A DNA stretch of 24,168 nt from Symbiodinium natans (lineage: Eukaryota > Sar > Dinophyceae > Suessiales > Symbiodiniaceae), in the NCBI GenBank assembly GCA_905221605.1, contig CAJNDS010000994.1:20001-44168 (forward strand), written 5' to 3'. Positions 1 to 12,800 of this stretch are shown in pieces. The translations under genes were made by a program, and so were the position numbers. Each line of letters opens with the position of its first letter. The first letter of the stretch is position 1. Under the pieces are notes generated by a model, which ran no database searches, was not told the DNA's origin, and saw only the letters and a list, made by a program, of their open reading frames with translations.

Positions 1-96
1 GCTTAGGGCTTAGGGCTTGGGGCTTAAGGCTTAGGGTTTACGGTTTAGGGTGTAGGTTTTAGGGTTTAGGGTTTAGTGTTTAGGGTTTGGGTTTAG
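1..96 (+). repeat. Telomere-like tract, G-strand
   Basis: Degenerate heptamers GCTTAGG, GTTTAGG and TTTAGGG. The last repeat supplies the AG that precedes the proposed S1 exon at 97. It is interstitial, because unique coding sequence follows. Confidence 0.9.
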
Positions 97-130
97 GGGA
101 TGCTGATGACCGTTTCGACCTGTGTTATCC
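97..130 (+). CDS. Channel exon 1: part of S1
   Basis: Reads GMLMTVSTCVI, a short hydrophobic stretch suited to S1. The acceptor AG is contributed by the telomeric repeat (GTTTAG). A GA donor at 131-132 leaves phase 1 and joins in frame to exon 2, giving Arg at the junction. An Arg inside or next to S1 is unusual, so this join is uncertain. Another frame of the same island (starting DADDRFDLCYPKMPKR) is also open for about 20 codons. Confidence 0.4.
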
Positions 131-3100
131 GAAAATGCCGAAGAGGCTGAGCCTTCCCTGAAACCCGGAAGCTACGGGGAGGGCGCAACCCTAAACCCTA
201 AACCCTAAACCCTACACCCTAAACCCTAAACCCTAAGCCCTAAGCCCTAAACCCTAAACCCTAAACCCGAAACCCGAAACCCGAAACCCTAAACCCTAAA
301 CCCTTAACCCCAAGATGCGGCAAGGCTTGCAGATCAATCATCTGGCGGTCACCCTGAATCCAGATGCTGGCATCTTCTGGCGTGCCTTGGCCAGGGCTGA
401 AGCCCTTAAACCCTAAACCCTAAACCCTAAACCCTAAACCCTAAACCCTAAACCCTAAACCCTAAGCCCTAAACCCTAAACCCTAAACCCAAAACCCTAA
501 ACCCTAAACAGCTCAGTTAGCACAGGGCTTAGGTCTGTGGAGACTTCGGGGCACAGCCGAGGTTCCATCGACTTGGGCTTTGGCACCTTCTTTGGCTTAG
601 AGGCGCTGGGGGTTTAGGGCTTAGGGCTTAGGGTTTAGGGTTAAGGGTTTAGGGTTTAGGGCTTAGCGTTTAGGGTTTAGGACTTAGGGATTAGGGTTTA
701 GGGCTTAGGGTTTAGGTTTCAGTTTCTAGGCACCGCGGGGCGAGGTTTGCGTGCGCCTCTACGTCTACCAGCTTCGCTTCTTCACCATGCATGGCTGCGC
801 CTGGAACATCCTTGACTTCGTGGCAGGGCCCTCAATCGCGCAGGCTCCTCCAAAAAGGGCGTACTCCGAATAGGGGTTAGGCCATGAAGCCTAAACTCCT
901 TGGGACCTCTCTGAAGTAGAAGTTAAGAGCCCAAGAAACTTAGTCCTTCAAGCTAAGATGGTGGTTGGTAAGGTAGGTTGTACGGTTTAGTGTAGAAGGA
1001 GGGTCGGCCTGTCAGGATGTCCCCGATTCCTTCAAAGACTGCACCTTTGTTTCAAGCAATTGTTTTTTTCTGCCATGTTTTATGGGTTTAGGGTTTAGGG
1101 TTTAGGGTTCAGGGCTTAGGGTTTAGGGTTTAGGGTTTAGGGTGCACAAACTTACACCGAAAGCCCAGCTTCCACGAGATAACCTGACGATGCGCGAATG
1201 AGCGCAAGTTCACCGCTGTTAGCCCATACCAAGGACACTTGTACTTCTACATATACGCAGTATAAGTTAGTGTTAATATAGACCTACATGTGTCTATGTA
1301 TACATATATATATATATAATTTATTGATTTATTTATATTTATATAAATATATACAAAACAAAAAAACCTGTTTTGTTAAGTCACGTGCAGAGCCACCTCT
1401 TTCAGACTGAACATTGAAAGAGGAGCACGCCCGAGGTCTCTGCTCTCCAGATGTTTGAGGAGATTGTAGCACTGACGGCGGCTGGGCCGAATGTGTTCAA
1501 GCCTCGTGCGATGTAGCGTTCTTTCTGGTTTAGGGGCTTGCGGAACGGGGGTCGCAGTTTCGGGTTTCAGGACAAACTTCGGATGTGAATTCACCACCCG
1601 CTGCCTGAAGGATGTTTTGGGCCCACATTTTGGGGCAAGAGGCGGGATTGGTGTAGTCCTAAACCCTCAAGGCCAGGACAGATAGAAATGGTGTAGGCTT
1701 CACTAAGAACCTGCAATTGCGATGAAGTTGCTTCAGCCCCGAAACCTGGCCAAAACTCCGGATACAAACCCTAGGCAGTCCCCCTGAACTGTGAACCCTA
1801 AACCCTAAACCCAAAACCCTAAACCCTAGACCCTGAACCCTGAACCCTGAACCCTGAACCCTGAACCCTGAACCCTGAACCCTGAACCCTGAACCCTGAA
1901 CCCCCTGAACCCTAACCCTAAACCCTAAACCCTAAACCCTAAACCCTAAACCCTAAACCCTAAACCCTAAACCCTAAACCCTGAACCCTGAACCCTGAAC
2001 CCTGAACCCTGAACCCTGAACCCTGAACCCTGAACCCTGAACCCTAAACCCTAAACCCTAAACCCTAAACCCAAAACCCAAAACCCTAAACCCTAGAGCC
2101 TAGACCCTGAACCCTGAACCCTGAACCCTAAACCCTAAACCCTAAACCCTAAACCCTATCCCGACCCCAGGCTTCCTCCTCCGACTTGGAGATGGCACAG
2201 AGCGGCGTCATGCGAACCCCGGCTCAGCTGACCAAAGTTTGGGGGCTTTGGATTCAGGGTTTAGGGTTTAGGGTTTAGGGTTTAGGGTTTAGGGTTTAGG
2301 GCTTAGGGTTGAAGGCATAGCGCCAGATACCCTCAGAGGACAACTCCCAAGCTACAGATCCTTAGGCCCTAAACCCTACTGCTAGCCCTTCAGTCCCTAA
2401 ACCCTCAGCTGCCTATACTGATGGCGTTTCGGCCGGAACCGGCTGGGGAGTCGAGATGTGGTCGGTTTTGGGATTCTGGGTTTTAGCGTTGAGGGCCTGC
2501 ATCAAGTTTATGGGTTTTTGATTTGCAACATATGGCTGCAGGGTTTCAGAAGTTGGGGCTTCATGGGCTGTTGGCTAGCTTGTGGAGGCTCCACGTGCCT
2601 TTGGGGGTTCAAGGAACCCTAAACCCTAAACCTTAAACCCTAAGCCCTAATTAGCATGCCACGTGCAGTTGCCTTATCAGGGACTCGGGGATAAACCTGG
2701 GGTTGAGGATGTTGGGTTTAGGTGTAGGGTTCTGGGTTTAGGGTTTCGCCCGTGAGGAGTCATGCGCATCCTCCGCGGGGTCAAGGCACAGCGAGGGGTC
2801 GGATCGTTGATTTCTGCCCTTCCTCCCAACTGCTCAACCCCCTCCTCCGGCCAACACAGGTGTCTCCCCAAATGCTGCAATGGAAACACCTAAACCCTGA
2901 GTGTCTTCTGCGAGCGGGCAACGATGGCGGGGGAGGGGATCAGAAGTTTCGGTTTGGGTCTCGGCTTCAGGGCTCGAATCTTGCATCTTCAATGGATAAA
3001 CGACAGCCCCCCATACAGGCAAGCACTGCCTGAAGGTCCTGTCAAGCACCCAGCTCTACACCATTTGGGCCGCTACTCCCGAGTTTTCCATGCGAGCCCC

Positions 3101-6100
3101 CGCTTGGAATCTGGAAGGTGATGCGCCTGATACGCGCCGTGCGCTACGCCGATGAGCTCCAGTTGGTGGTGCTTTGGCAGGGCTTCGGTTTGGGCGGGCG
3201 TTAAAACATTGCGCAATCAAAAAGGATAATACATGATAATTTTGATCATGTATGATAATATATGATAATATATGATAATATATGATAATATATGATATTT
3301 TATGATATTATATGAAAATATGTCTTTGTTATGCTTTACTGTATTTACTGTAACTTTAGATCCTTAGCCTTTTTGGGTTCGTTGGGTTTCCTAATAAGGC
3401 AGCTAATAGTTTAATTTTTAGCTACCCTTCTGAGTGCAGCCAAGATATGATACATATATGATAATATATGAGAATATATGAGAATAGATGAGAATAGATG
3501 AGAATAGATGATAATATATGGTAATATATGATAATATTTGATAATATCGTTCTAAAGCTATATAATGCATTATACATAAGAACCTTTTCAAATTCCCGAA
3601 CCCCAGCTGTAGCCTCGACCGAACTCTTCAACACATGTGTGTGAACGTGGTGCCCCATGCTTCTCCTCAATCTCCAACAGTATCCAAACTACCGGTCAGG
3701 GGTGGGGGTTTCACCGGTCTTGTGCCAGTCAGTATCGACTTCGGACTTGTTTTCAGGGCATTCTGAAGGAGAAAGTGCCAGCAGACCTAAACCTTGAACC
3801 CCAAACTCCCACCAGCAATGAAGCCCAGGGGAAAGTTCTTTTCTTTGCCACCCACTGCACTTGATGCTGGCCAGTATCGGGGCTCATTCTCCTGTTACAA
3901 CCTTTCGCATGAGCTCAACCCGCCGTCTGAGGTAAGTTGCCTACTGCTCTCACTACGCACCTTCATGTGGGCGCTGTCTCTGCTGGTGATGACGATCTAT
4001 GTCGTGCACTCAGGTTTGGGCCATCGAGAGGTCGGATGCGTGTAGTATGGGCTTTGGTGTCTGGGAGCCTGGGAATCCTGGACCCCAATGGCCCAAAACC
4101 ACGCTTGTTGGGTCTCCGAGTGTATGTAGGCTCACATCTGCCGGGCTTGGGGCTTTGATTTCGGGTATCAAGGGTACTTGGTCAGCATGTGTGTGTGTGT
4201 GCACTTCAGGTGGGTGCGACGCCACAAACCTGACTTTCGCATCACGGCAGTCTGCGAATCAGGCTCTCGCCTAGTTCCCCTGCGCCTTCCGCGCGCGAAA
4301 TTGCGTTACCGGTTCGGTTCCGGCGCACTTTCTAAATTTTAAGGCTTGCATCGCCCCGTGTCGCAACAAAACGTGGCAAGCAGAATTGTCTTGCCTCTCG
4401 CGCTCTTGGATGGATTTGCTTCACGCGCCCTTTCGACCAGCCACTGTGGGGCAGCGTTGCACACCTGCCTCGGTCAAGTACGCATGCTTGTGAAGTGCAG
4501 ACGTGTCTTTGCTTCGGGGCCCTTGGAGTTTTCTTGGGGTGCCTTTAGGTGAGGGTTTAGGGTTTGGGTTTAGGGTTTAGAAGGTTTAGGGGTTTAAGGG
4601 TTTAAGGGTTTGAGGGTTTGAGGGTTTGAGGGTTTGAGGGTTTGAGGGTTTGAGGGTTTGAGGGTTTGAGGGTTTGAGGGTTTGAGGGTTTGAGGGTTTA
4701 AGGGTTTAAGGGTTTAAGGTTTTAAGGTTTTAAGGGCTTCAGGGTTCAAGGGTTCAAGGGTTTACGGGTTTAGGTTGAGTCGTTGTTTAGCTCTCTTTGG
4801 GTGGTCTTGGCAGCCATGCTTTTGGAGAGCATGTGGAACGCTCGTGAGGTGGTCCTGCAAATGTTTGGGGACGACGCCGGCATAAGGGTTTAGGGTTTAG
4901 GGTTTAGGGTTCAGGGTTCAGGGTTCAGGGTTTAGGGTTTAGGGTGTAGGGTGTAGGATTTAGGGTTTGGGGTTTAGGGTTTAGGGTTTAGGGATACCCA
5001 AAGTCCTCCTAGCTAACAGGATGCCATCCTTACTGCCTGCCCAGAGGCGAGCAACGAAACCCTAAACCCGAAACCCAAAACCCAAAACCCCAAACCCTAA
5101 AGCCCAAATCCCAGAATGTTATCGACTCTCTCCATCCCCAGTACTCCCGAAAGCTCCTCAAGCTGCCAGAAGATTTCCCAAACCCTGACAGGAGGCCTTA
5201 GGGTCTAGGGCGTTAGGGCGCTAGGGCGTTAGGGCGTGAGGGCGTTGGGGCGTTGGGGCGTTAGGGCGTTAGGGCGTTAGAGCGTTAGGGCGTTAGGGCG
5301 TTAGGGCTTAGGGCTTAGGGTTTAGGGTTTAGGGACCACCAAAATCCTAAAGTTTCAGGTTTAGGGGTTGTAGGGCCGAAGCCCTCCACCTGGATCAAGG
5401 TCATGGCCATCTACGTGACTCAAGCTGTGTACGTCTACCGCTTGGAGAACCCGCCAGGGGAGAGCCCGCCCGGGTCCCTGAGGATGGGGTTTAGGGTTTC
5501 GGGTTTAGGGTTTTGAGGTTTAGGGTTTCGGGTTTAGGGTTTCGGGTTTAGGGTTTAGGGTTTAGGGTTTAGGGTTTATAAGGTTTAGAGGTATCAGGTG
5601 GGGGGGGGCATGATGGTGTCCAGGGATGTTCTTGTTTGGAAGATAAGAAGCAGCTCCTGCAACCCAAGCCCGAGAACCAGCCAAGCGAATAGCAGGGTAG
5701 TGAACGATCTACAAGAGTTTCAGGCTTTAGGGAGGAATCCTCCCCACTCCCTCTCGGATCCTTGCGCGATCTTCTGCGTGTTGGCTGAGGGCAACAGACC
5801 TCGCCAACGAGAGACTGGAGGAGTTCTGGGGAAGAGGCCTCTTGATCAGACGCTCGGCTAACGTCCATCCCGATGCCCTAAAACCCTGAACACCAAACCG
5901 CGCCACAGCTCAGACCACCACCCCTCTCCACAGACAAAGGGTTCTGAGTGGCCGTCTGCTTAGCAGCGCTTCCTCGTCAAACCGTTGCGGGTTGGGGCTA
6001 AGTGTTGTGGACGTCAGGCTTCCGTCAGTTGAATCGTCTAAGGAGAACGCGTATTCGTTTCTTGGCAGGTCGCGCTGTACCGTATCTACCGTTTGCTTAA

Positions 6101-9100
6101 GAACCCCCAAAAAAGCAAAGATAGTCATCCCTATATGACCCTTACAAGGAAGAATGTTTTTTGGGTGGGGGGCAAATAGTGGTCATCACAAGTATCATCA
6201 TGTCAGGATGGTTCATTGATCTCGCTGAATCCTAAACCTCACGACGTTCGACGTCCTGTGCGTAAGCCTACCTAGACCCTAAACCTAACCTCTGACAACA
6301 AGAATGTTTTAGGGCATGTCCCACCAGCCGACTTTAAGGGTTTAGGGTTGAACCTCGCAAAACCCACAGCCATGCTGTGAGCCTGGAAGCAGACTCTTCT
6401 GCACAGGTTCTGAAAAATAATTTTGGGGCTTAGGGTTCCCGGCATAACCATCCGCCCCTTGACCCGTAAACTTCACACACACACACACATACGACCCAAC
6501 CCAAAACCCCTCAAATCGAAAGCATACAAAGGTGAATTGTCGAAGCCCTAAACCCTAAACCCTCAACCCTAAACCCTAGACCTTGAACCCTCAAGGCAAA
6601 ATGCTAGAAATTGTATGGTATACCTTGCTGAATATTCCTGTTATTTGGTTGAACAGCAAGTCCACCCCCCTCCCCCCGCCTCCCCTCCCCCCCCGTCCCC
6701 TCCCCCTTCCCCCCCCCTCCCCTCCCCCCCCCCCCCCTCCCCCTCCCCCCCCCCCCCTCCCCTCCCCCCCCCCCCTCCCCCCCCCCAAACTAAAGGGTTC
6801 CAACAAAAACTTTCGGTCAAAACGTTTCGGTCAAAACTTTGGGTCAAAACGCCCAAACCCTATACAATTTCTATAAACCCTAAACCCTCAAGGCCAGGAT
6901 AAATACAGATTTTGTACGTGTTTCAAAATCAGACCAAAAACCTGGCTTTCAAGGCACCAAAAAAGACCCTGAACAGGGAAAGAACGCCCCGCCCCCAAAC
7001 CCCCAAAACCCTTCCCAACACCCCAAAACGACCCATCCCCCACCAAACCCGACAAAACCTCCTCAAATTTCAGCAAAAAAAAAAGCAAAACCTTCCAAGC
7101 CCCCCCCCCCCCCCAAACCCGACAAAACTCCGGACACAAACCCTATACAATTTCTATAGAAGAGGGGTCTGTGCGCACGACAGGTTTTTGAGACCCCATG
7201 GCAAGAAGCGTGCAATACGACAGACTAGAAGGAGTAGGAGGAAGCTTCAGCCCGGGAATCCGCTTCTTCAAGCCTTAGAGGCCCCAACAGCTCCAAAAAC
7301 CGGATTCTGTCGCCGTTTGGCGGTCCATTAGGCCATTCCAGCGTGTGCTGTGGGATTCCAAGCCCCAAACCAGGCCGGGAATTCGAGGCCTCAAGACCTT
7401 CAAAAACCGAATTCCCTAGCCGTTTTTTCGATCCACTAGGCCATTCCAGCGTGTTCTGTGGAAAAGGGCCCAAAACCTCCAAAAACCGGATTCCCTAGCC
7501 GTTTTTCGGCCCATTAGGCCATTAGGTATTCCGGCATGTTTTGTGAGGCCAGGAATCCGCTTTTTCGAGCCTCCAGGAATCCGCTTTTTCAAGCCTTCCA
7601 ATAGCTCCAAAAACCGGATTCCCTAACCGTTTTTCGGTCCACTAGGTCATTCCAGCGTGTTCTCTGGGATTCTAAGCCCCAAACCAGGCCAAGCCGTTAG
7701 GCCGCTTCCATCTACCACCAAAGCCTAAAGCCAATACGGCTTGCAAGCCCTGTTCATTTGGGTAGTTCTCTAAACTAGGGTCCCTTTTTGGGATCCCGTG
7801 TTAAAGGGTGCCGCCTTATGATGGGTACCCAACAAGGGACCCTTTTTTTAGGAAACTTCCCATTTGCTTGTCGTGCTTCGGTGTGTTTTTTTGTCGTGGG
7901 TCCATGTTCAAGACATGGCGGGGTTGCAGACCCCCCTCATGTCTATAAGCCCTAAACCCTGAGCCTTAAACCCTAAGCCCTAAACCCTAAACCCCAAACC
8001 CCTAAACCCTAAACCCTAAACCCTAAACCCGTAAAGAGTCGTCTTGAAAGCCCAAAAGGCATGCTCTCGGTCTTCCAAGCGCTGACCGGAGGTCGCTTGC
8101 TGGGCCACCGCCCACTGGGGCTTTTAGGGTTTAGGGTTTAGGGTTTAGGGTGTAGGGTTTAGGGTTTAGGGTTTATAGGGTTTGGGGTTTAGGTTTTTTT
8201 TTTAGGGTTTAGGGTTTAGGGTTTAGGGTTACTGGGGTTTTTTTGGCATTTCACGGCTGTAGGGTTCTTAAGGGTCATGAAGGGTTTTTGTGGCTATTTA
8301 GGGTTATTTAGGGTTACTCCGGGGATATTTACGGTTATTTAGGGTCATTTAGGGTCGGATAATTAAGGGTTGTTAGGAGATCAGGCTTATGTGCTCTCGG
8401 CGTTTGGGTTTTGAGGGGCTTAGCGTGTGGGATCTACTGTCCCAAGCTGGGGTTTGCGCCAATTAGGGGCACCTGTCGGAGTTCTTGAATCGTTTCCTTT
8501 TCGTTAAGGGGAGCAGAAACAGAAACTTAGATCAGCCTCCGCAGCTGTGCTTAGGGTGTAGGGACCTTGCACCCCCTAAGCCAACGTGTGCTCGTACACC
8601 TTGAGGGTCCCTAGACTTGATCCGACACAGCCCACGACGGATGGTATTCTTAGGGCTTGCGGGAGTTAATGTTGGCCTCCAAATAATACCCCCCCCCCCC
8701 CGTCTCAATTGATTTTGAAAAATATCTGTTGAGGGGGGGTATTTATAATTGAGTTCCGGGATCCGAATTCGTTAATTATGAGGGGTTTTTTTAATTTGCA
8801 GGTTAACATTAGGCACAGCTTGGGCTACTGGCACTGCTTGACATGAGCCCGAGAACCGACACTTCACGCTTGGCTAGTATTTGGTGTGGAGCACGTGCCT
8901 GCCAACTGTGGGCATTAGCTCGCAATCAAGTGTTGCAAATGCTGATCGAAATCTAGCGAAGGCAAGCGATATTAGTAGCTCCACCTGTTTTGGAGTCTCG
9001 GATGAAAGCAACAACACATGCAGGAGTAGACTGGGGAGATGTCTGCGCTCCACTCATCGACTATATCTCTGAGAGCTTCGGCGCGCTCTTCGTGATGTAC

Positions 9101-9755
9101 ATGGCGTTTTGCTTCCTGAATCAAACGAAGAAGCATGAGGAGGGGGTTTATTGAAAAAATATGGGACCCCTCATATAGACCCCCAAATAGTCGGATTCCT
9201 TGATAGTAAGGACCCCAGTTTGGTAACCCCATCTTCGGAATCCTCCCAGAACACTCCAGCCTAGTTTAGGCGCTTCAAGGAATCAGGTGCAGCCACAACA
9301 GCCGCTACTTCCGCAATTGCGGCGAGCTTTCCGTACCCGTAGGACTCCCCGTAGCTTCTTGGGCCTCTTAGGGCTCCATAGTGGACAACCCCAAGCAGCA
9401 CTTAATGGTTCAGAGCTGGTGGGTCAAGTGTCTCACACGGGAACCATCCTAGGAGTAGAGTAGGTAACCTTGAATCTTTTTCGGGTAGTATAATCCCCTT
9501 ATAATCCCAAAGGTTAACCTTTAAATTCCCAGGTTACTGGTCAACTAAGTCATATTGCACATGCCCAGTCCACATCGTGGTTGATGTTCCGCAGGCCTGT
9601 GCGTTTAGGGTCTTCAGGGCTTGACACGTAGGCCGTTCTGATGCTGGCCCTTCACAATGAGTCTTCAGCCCTTAGGCTCGCGGGGGCTGTCACCCACGGC
9701 CAGCTATGCCCCAAAGTGACAAGCACTTAGGTATGGGCGCAGCGCAACAACAGCA

Positions 9756-9851
<96 letters not shown>

Positions 9852-12800
9852 ACAACAACAGCAACAACAGCAACAACAGCAACAACAGCAACAACAACAA
9901 CAGCAACAGCAACAGCAACAACAGCAACAGCAAATACAAACACAACCAGCTTAACAGTGGTCCCTTGGCTGGCGCGCGCGCGGGCGCGCCACGGTGCTAG
10001 TTGCAGGCCTTGTTCACCAGGCCCGGAACCACCTCCAAGGCCCTCCACCCCAGAGCCGGTCCTGCTGATGCTGCTGATGAGCACCCCGGGGGCTCCTTCC
10101 ACGACTGTACCCAAGCAGCGCGCCCAAGAGCCGCCGTGCAACCGAGTGTCGCGTGAACAGCGCAGCAGAACGACGCCGCAAGAAGTTGATTTTTCCGACC
10201 ATGGTAATTCCGGGAAGATGCGACCTACCACTCGTCCCTGGTGCCAGGATGACTCAGAGCAAAACCTGAAAGCCAAGGATGGTGGTGGCTAGGACCCGGA
10301 GTGGGCCCGTATTTCATTTTAGGGTTGGGGTTCCCTTATCCTCCCCTTAAAACCCAAAAGGGCACCCTTGTAATTCCTAGGTTACTCCTGGGTCTAGGTG
10401 GGAACACTCTTCTTCGGCTTGTCGGTAAACCCTGCAGATCACAAAGGCCCCCTCTTTAAATGATGGTCCCTTGTTGGGAACCGTACATGTTAGAGGCCGC
10501 GCTAGAATGGCAACCCTAATCCCTAAACCCTAAACCCTAAACACTAAGCCCTAAACCCTAAACCCTAAACCCTAAACCCTAAACCCTAAACCCTAAACCC
10601 TAAACCCTAAACCCTAAACCCTAAACCCTAAACCTCTCTTTCATATATAATTTAAATGTTAAGGAGTTACTGGGCACGGTCGCCGTTTTACTGGGCAAGG
10701 TCGCCGTTTTACTGGGCAAGGTCGCCGTTTTACTGGGCAAGGTCGATTTTTGACCGAACTGACCTTGCCCAGTAAAACGGCGACCTTGCCCAGTAAAACG
10801 GCGACCTTCCGCCCCTGCCCAGTAAAAATGCGACCTTGGACCCCGAAGGTCGCTGTTTTACTGGGCAAGTCGCCGTTTTACTGGGCAAGGTCGATTTTTT
10901 GACCAAAATCGACCTTGCCCAGTAAAACGGCGACCTTGCCCAGTAAAACGGCGACCTTGCCCAGTAAAACGGCCGTTTTACTGGGCAAGGTCGCCGTTTT
11001 ACTGGCAAGGTCGCCGTTTTTAACTGGGCAAGTCGATTTTGTGACCGAAGGTCGCCGTTTTACTGGGCAAGGTCGCCGTTTTTACTGGCAAGGTCGATTT
11101 GACCAAAATCGGCAAAACGGCGAAGTAAAACGTCGACCTTGCCCAGTAAAACGGCGACCTTGCCCAGTAAAACGGCCGTTTTTACATACTGGCAAGGTCG
11201 CCGTTTACTGGGCAAGGTCGCCAACCCCCCCCACCACCCACCCTTCCCTCCCCCCCACCCCCCCCCCCCACCCCACCCCCCGCCACCCCCCCCCCACCCC
11301 CCCCCCCTGGAGTTGACCCCAGATCGGCCAGGGTCCCTATTAAAAATGCGATTTTTTAGTACTGAAATCGACGGTTCTGGGTGGCCTCTCGTTTTCCGGA
11401 TTTTCGACTAAAACCGAGCCTTCAACGACAGGGGCGTTTAAACCGTAGGGTTTAGGGCCCCCGCCACCCCCCCCCCCGTCGTAACGCCTCACCCCTTCCA
11501 AGCACATCACCCCCCGATAAGCAAGACCTGGAATCATGTATTTTCACTCGTAACGTCTCATCCCTTCCAAGTACATCATCCAAGCACATCACCCCCCGAT
11601 AAGCAAGACCTGGAATCATGCACTTTCACTCGTAACATCTCACCCCTTCCAAGCATGATTCCAGGTCTTGCTTATCGGGGGGTGATGTGCTTGGAAGGGG
11701 TGAGGCGTTACGAGTGAAAATGCATGATTCCAGGTCTTGCTTATCGGGGGGTGATGTGCTTGGAAGGGGTGAGACGTTACGAGTGACAATGAAAATGCAT
11801 GATTCCAGGTCTTGGTTATCGGGGGGCGATGTGCTTGGAAGGGGTGAGACGTTACGGCATGGGTGCGTCGGACTAGAAATTAAGAAAAACTTTTTATTTT
11901 CTTAATGTTATGGGATTCTTTGGGCGGGTGGGTTTTTTTCCGTTGCCTGAACACACTGCTGGCCTAGTAAATGCTCGAACTTGAGATGCTGAACCCTAAA
12001 CCCTAAACCCTAAACCCTAAACCCTAAACCCTAAACCCTAAACCCTAAACCCACGTAATTTAAAGAAGTGACCCAGCATCCCTTAGACCTTCATCCCCGT
12101 CCATGACCAAGGCTACCTGGCGCTGATGAATGTCATCACCGGTTCCTTTGGTCGGCTCAGCGTTTAGGGTTTAGGGTTTAGGGTTTAGGGTTTGGGGTTT
12201 AGGGTTTAGGGTTGTGGTTTTGGGTTTAGGGTTTAGGGTTTAGGGTTTAGGGTTGTGGTTTTGGGTTTAGGGTTTAGGGTTCAGGGTTTGGGGTTTAGGG
12301 CACGGGAAGGGGTGTGTGTGGGGTACCAAGTTGAGAAAAGGTCGCACTTGCGCTCTTGCTTAATGAGCGAAGCCTGCTGCGAATCCACGAGGGGCTGTTG
12401 TGCGTTTGTGTTGCGTGGTTTGGCCTTAAAATGGTTTGGCTTGCGGACGGCCGGACTTGGGGTTTAGGGCGCGCCTGCCGTCAGCCCCCAACAAAAGGTT
12501 TCTAGCGTTCAGGGCTGCGACATGAAGAAGCTAAGAGTGCCCCCCGCAAAAGGTGTGCAGAGTCCGCACCCTCGACCTTGAACCCCAGCGTCCAGAAGCC
12601 TTCGTTCTGCATTTCGGGTTTAGGGTTTAGGGTTTAGGGTTTAGGGTTTAGGGTTTAGGGTTCAGGGCCTTGAAGCAACCCTCGCTGAACCCTAGATCCT
12701 AAACCCAGGAACCTTCGTCGAGACGGTTGGCCAGCAGGCGTCCAAGCTCAAGATCCGCTCGCAGCTGCATGGCTTCGAGGGAGCTTTCTGGGGGTCGAGG

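Noticed and set aside
508-611. Minus-strand Lys/Pro-rich exon (ASKPKKVPKPKSMEPR)
   Set aside because: The plus frame gives the S2 motif FFGLE and joins in phase to the next exon; nothing on the minus strand continues it.
1-720. A true chromosome end because the window opens with telomeric repeats
   Set aside because: Tracts of both orientations recur through the whole window, are degenerate, and are interrupted by coding islands.
6583-6902. Proline-rich or glycine-rich ORFs on both strands
   Set aside because: They come from the C/T homopolymer tract.
8972-9232. 86-codon minus ORF
   Set aside because: It is the shadow of the plus-strand pore/S6 exon and has no recognisable domain.
9706-9954. 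A poly-glutamine protein gene
   Set aside because: The ORF is almost only microsatellite and lies in the intron between two well-supported S6 exons.
10659-11316. CRISPR array or repetitive-protein gene (PSKTATL repeats)
   Set aside because: Units are adjacent without unique spacers and alternate in orientation; the peptide repeats follow from the 21-bp period.
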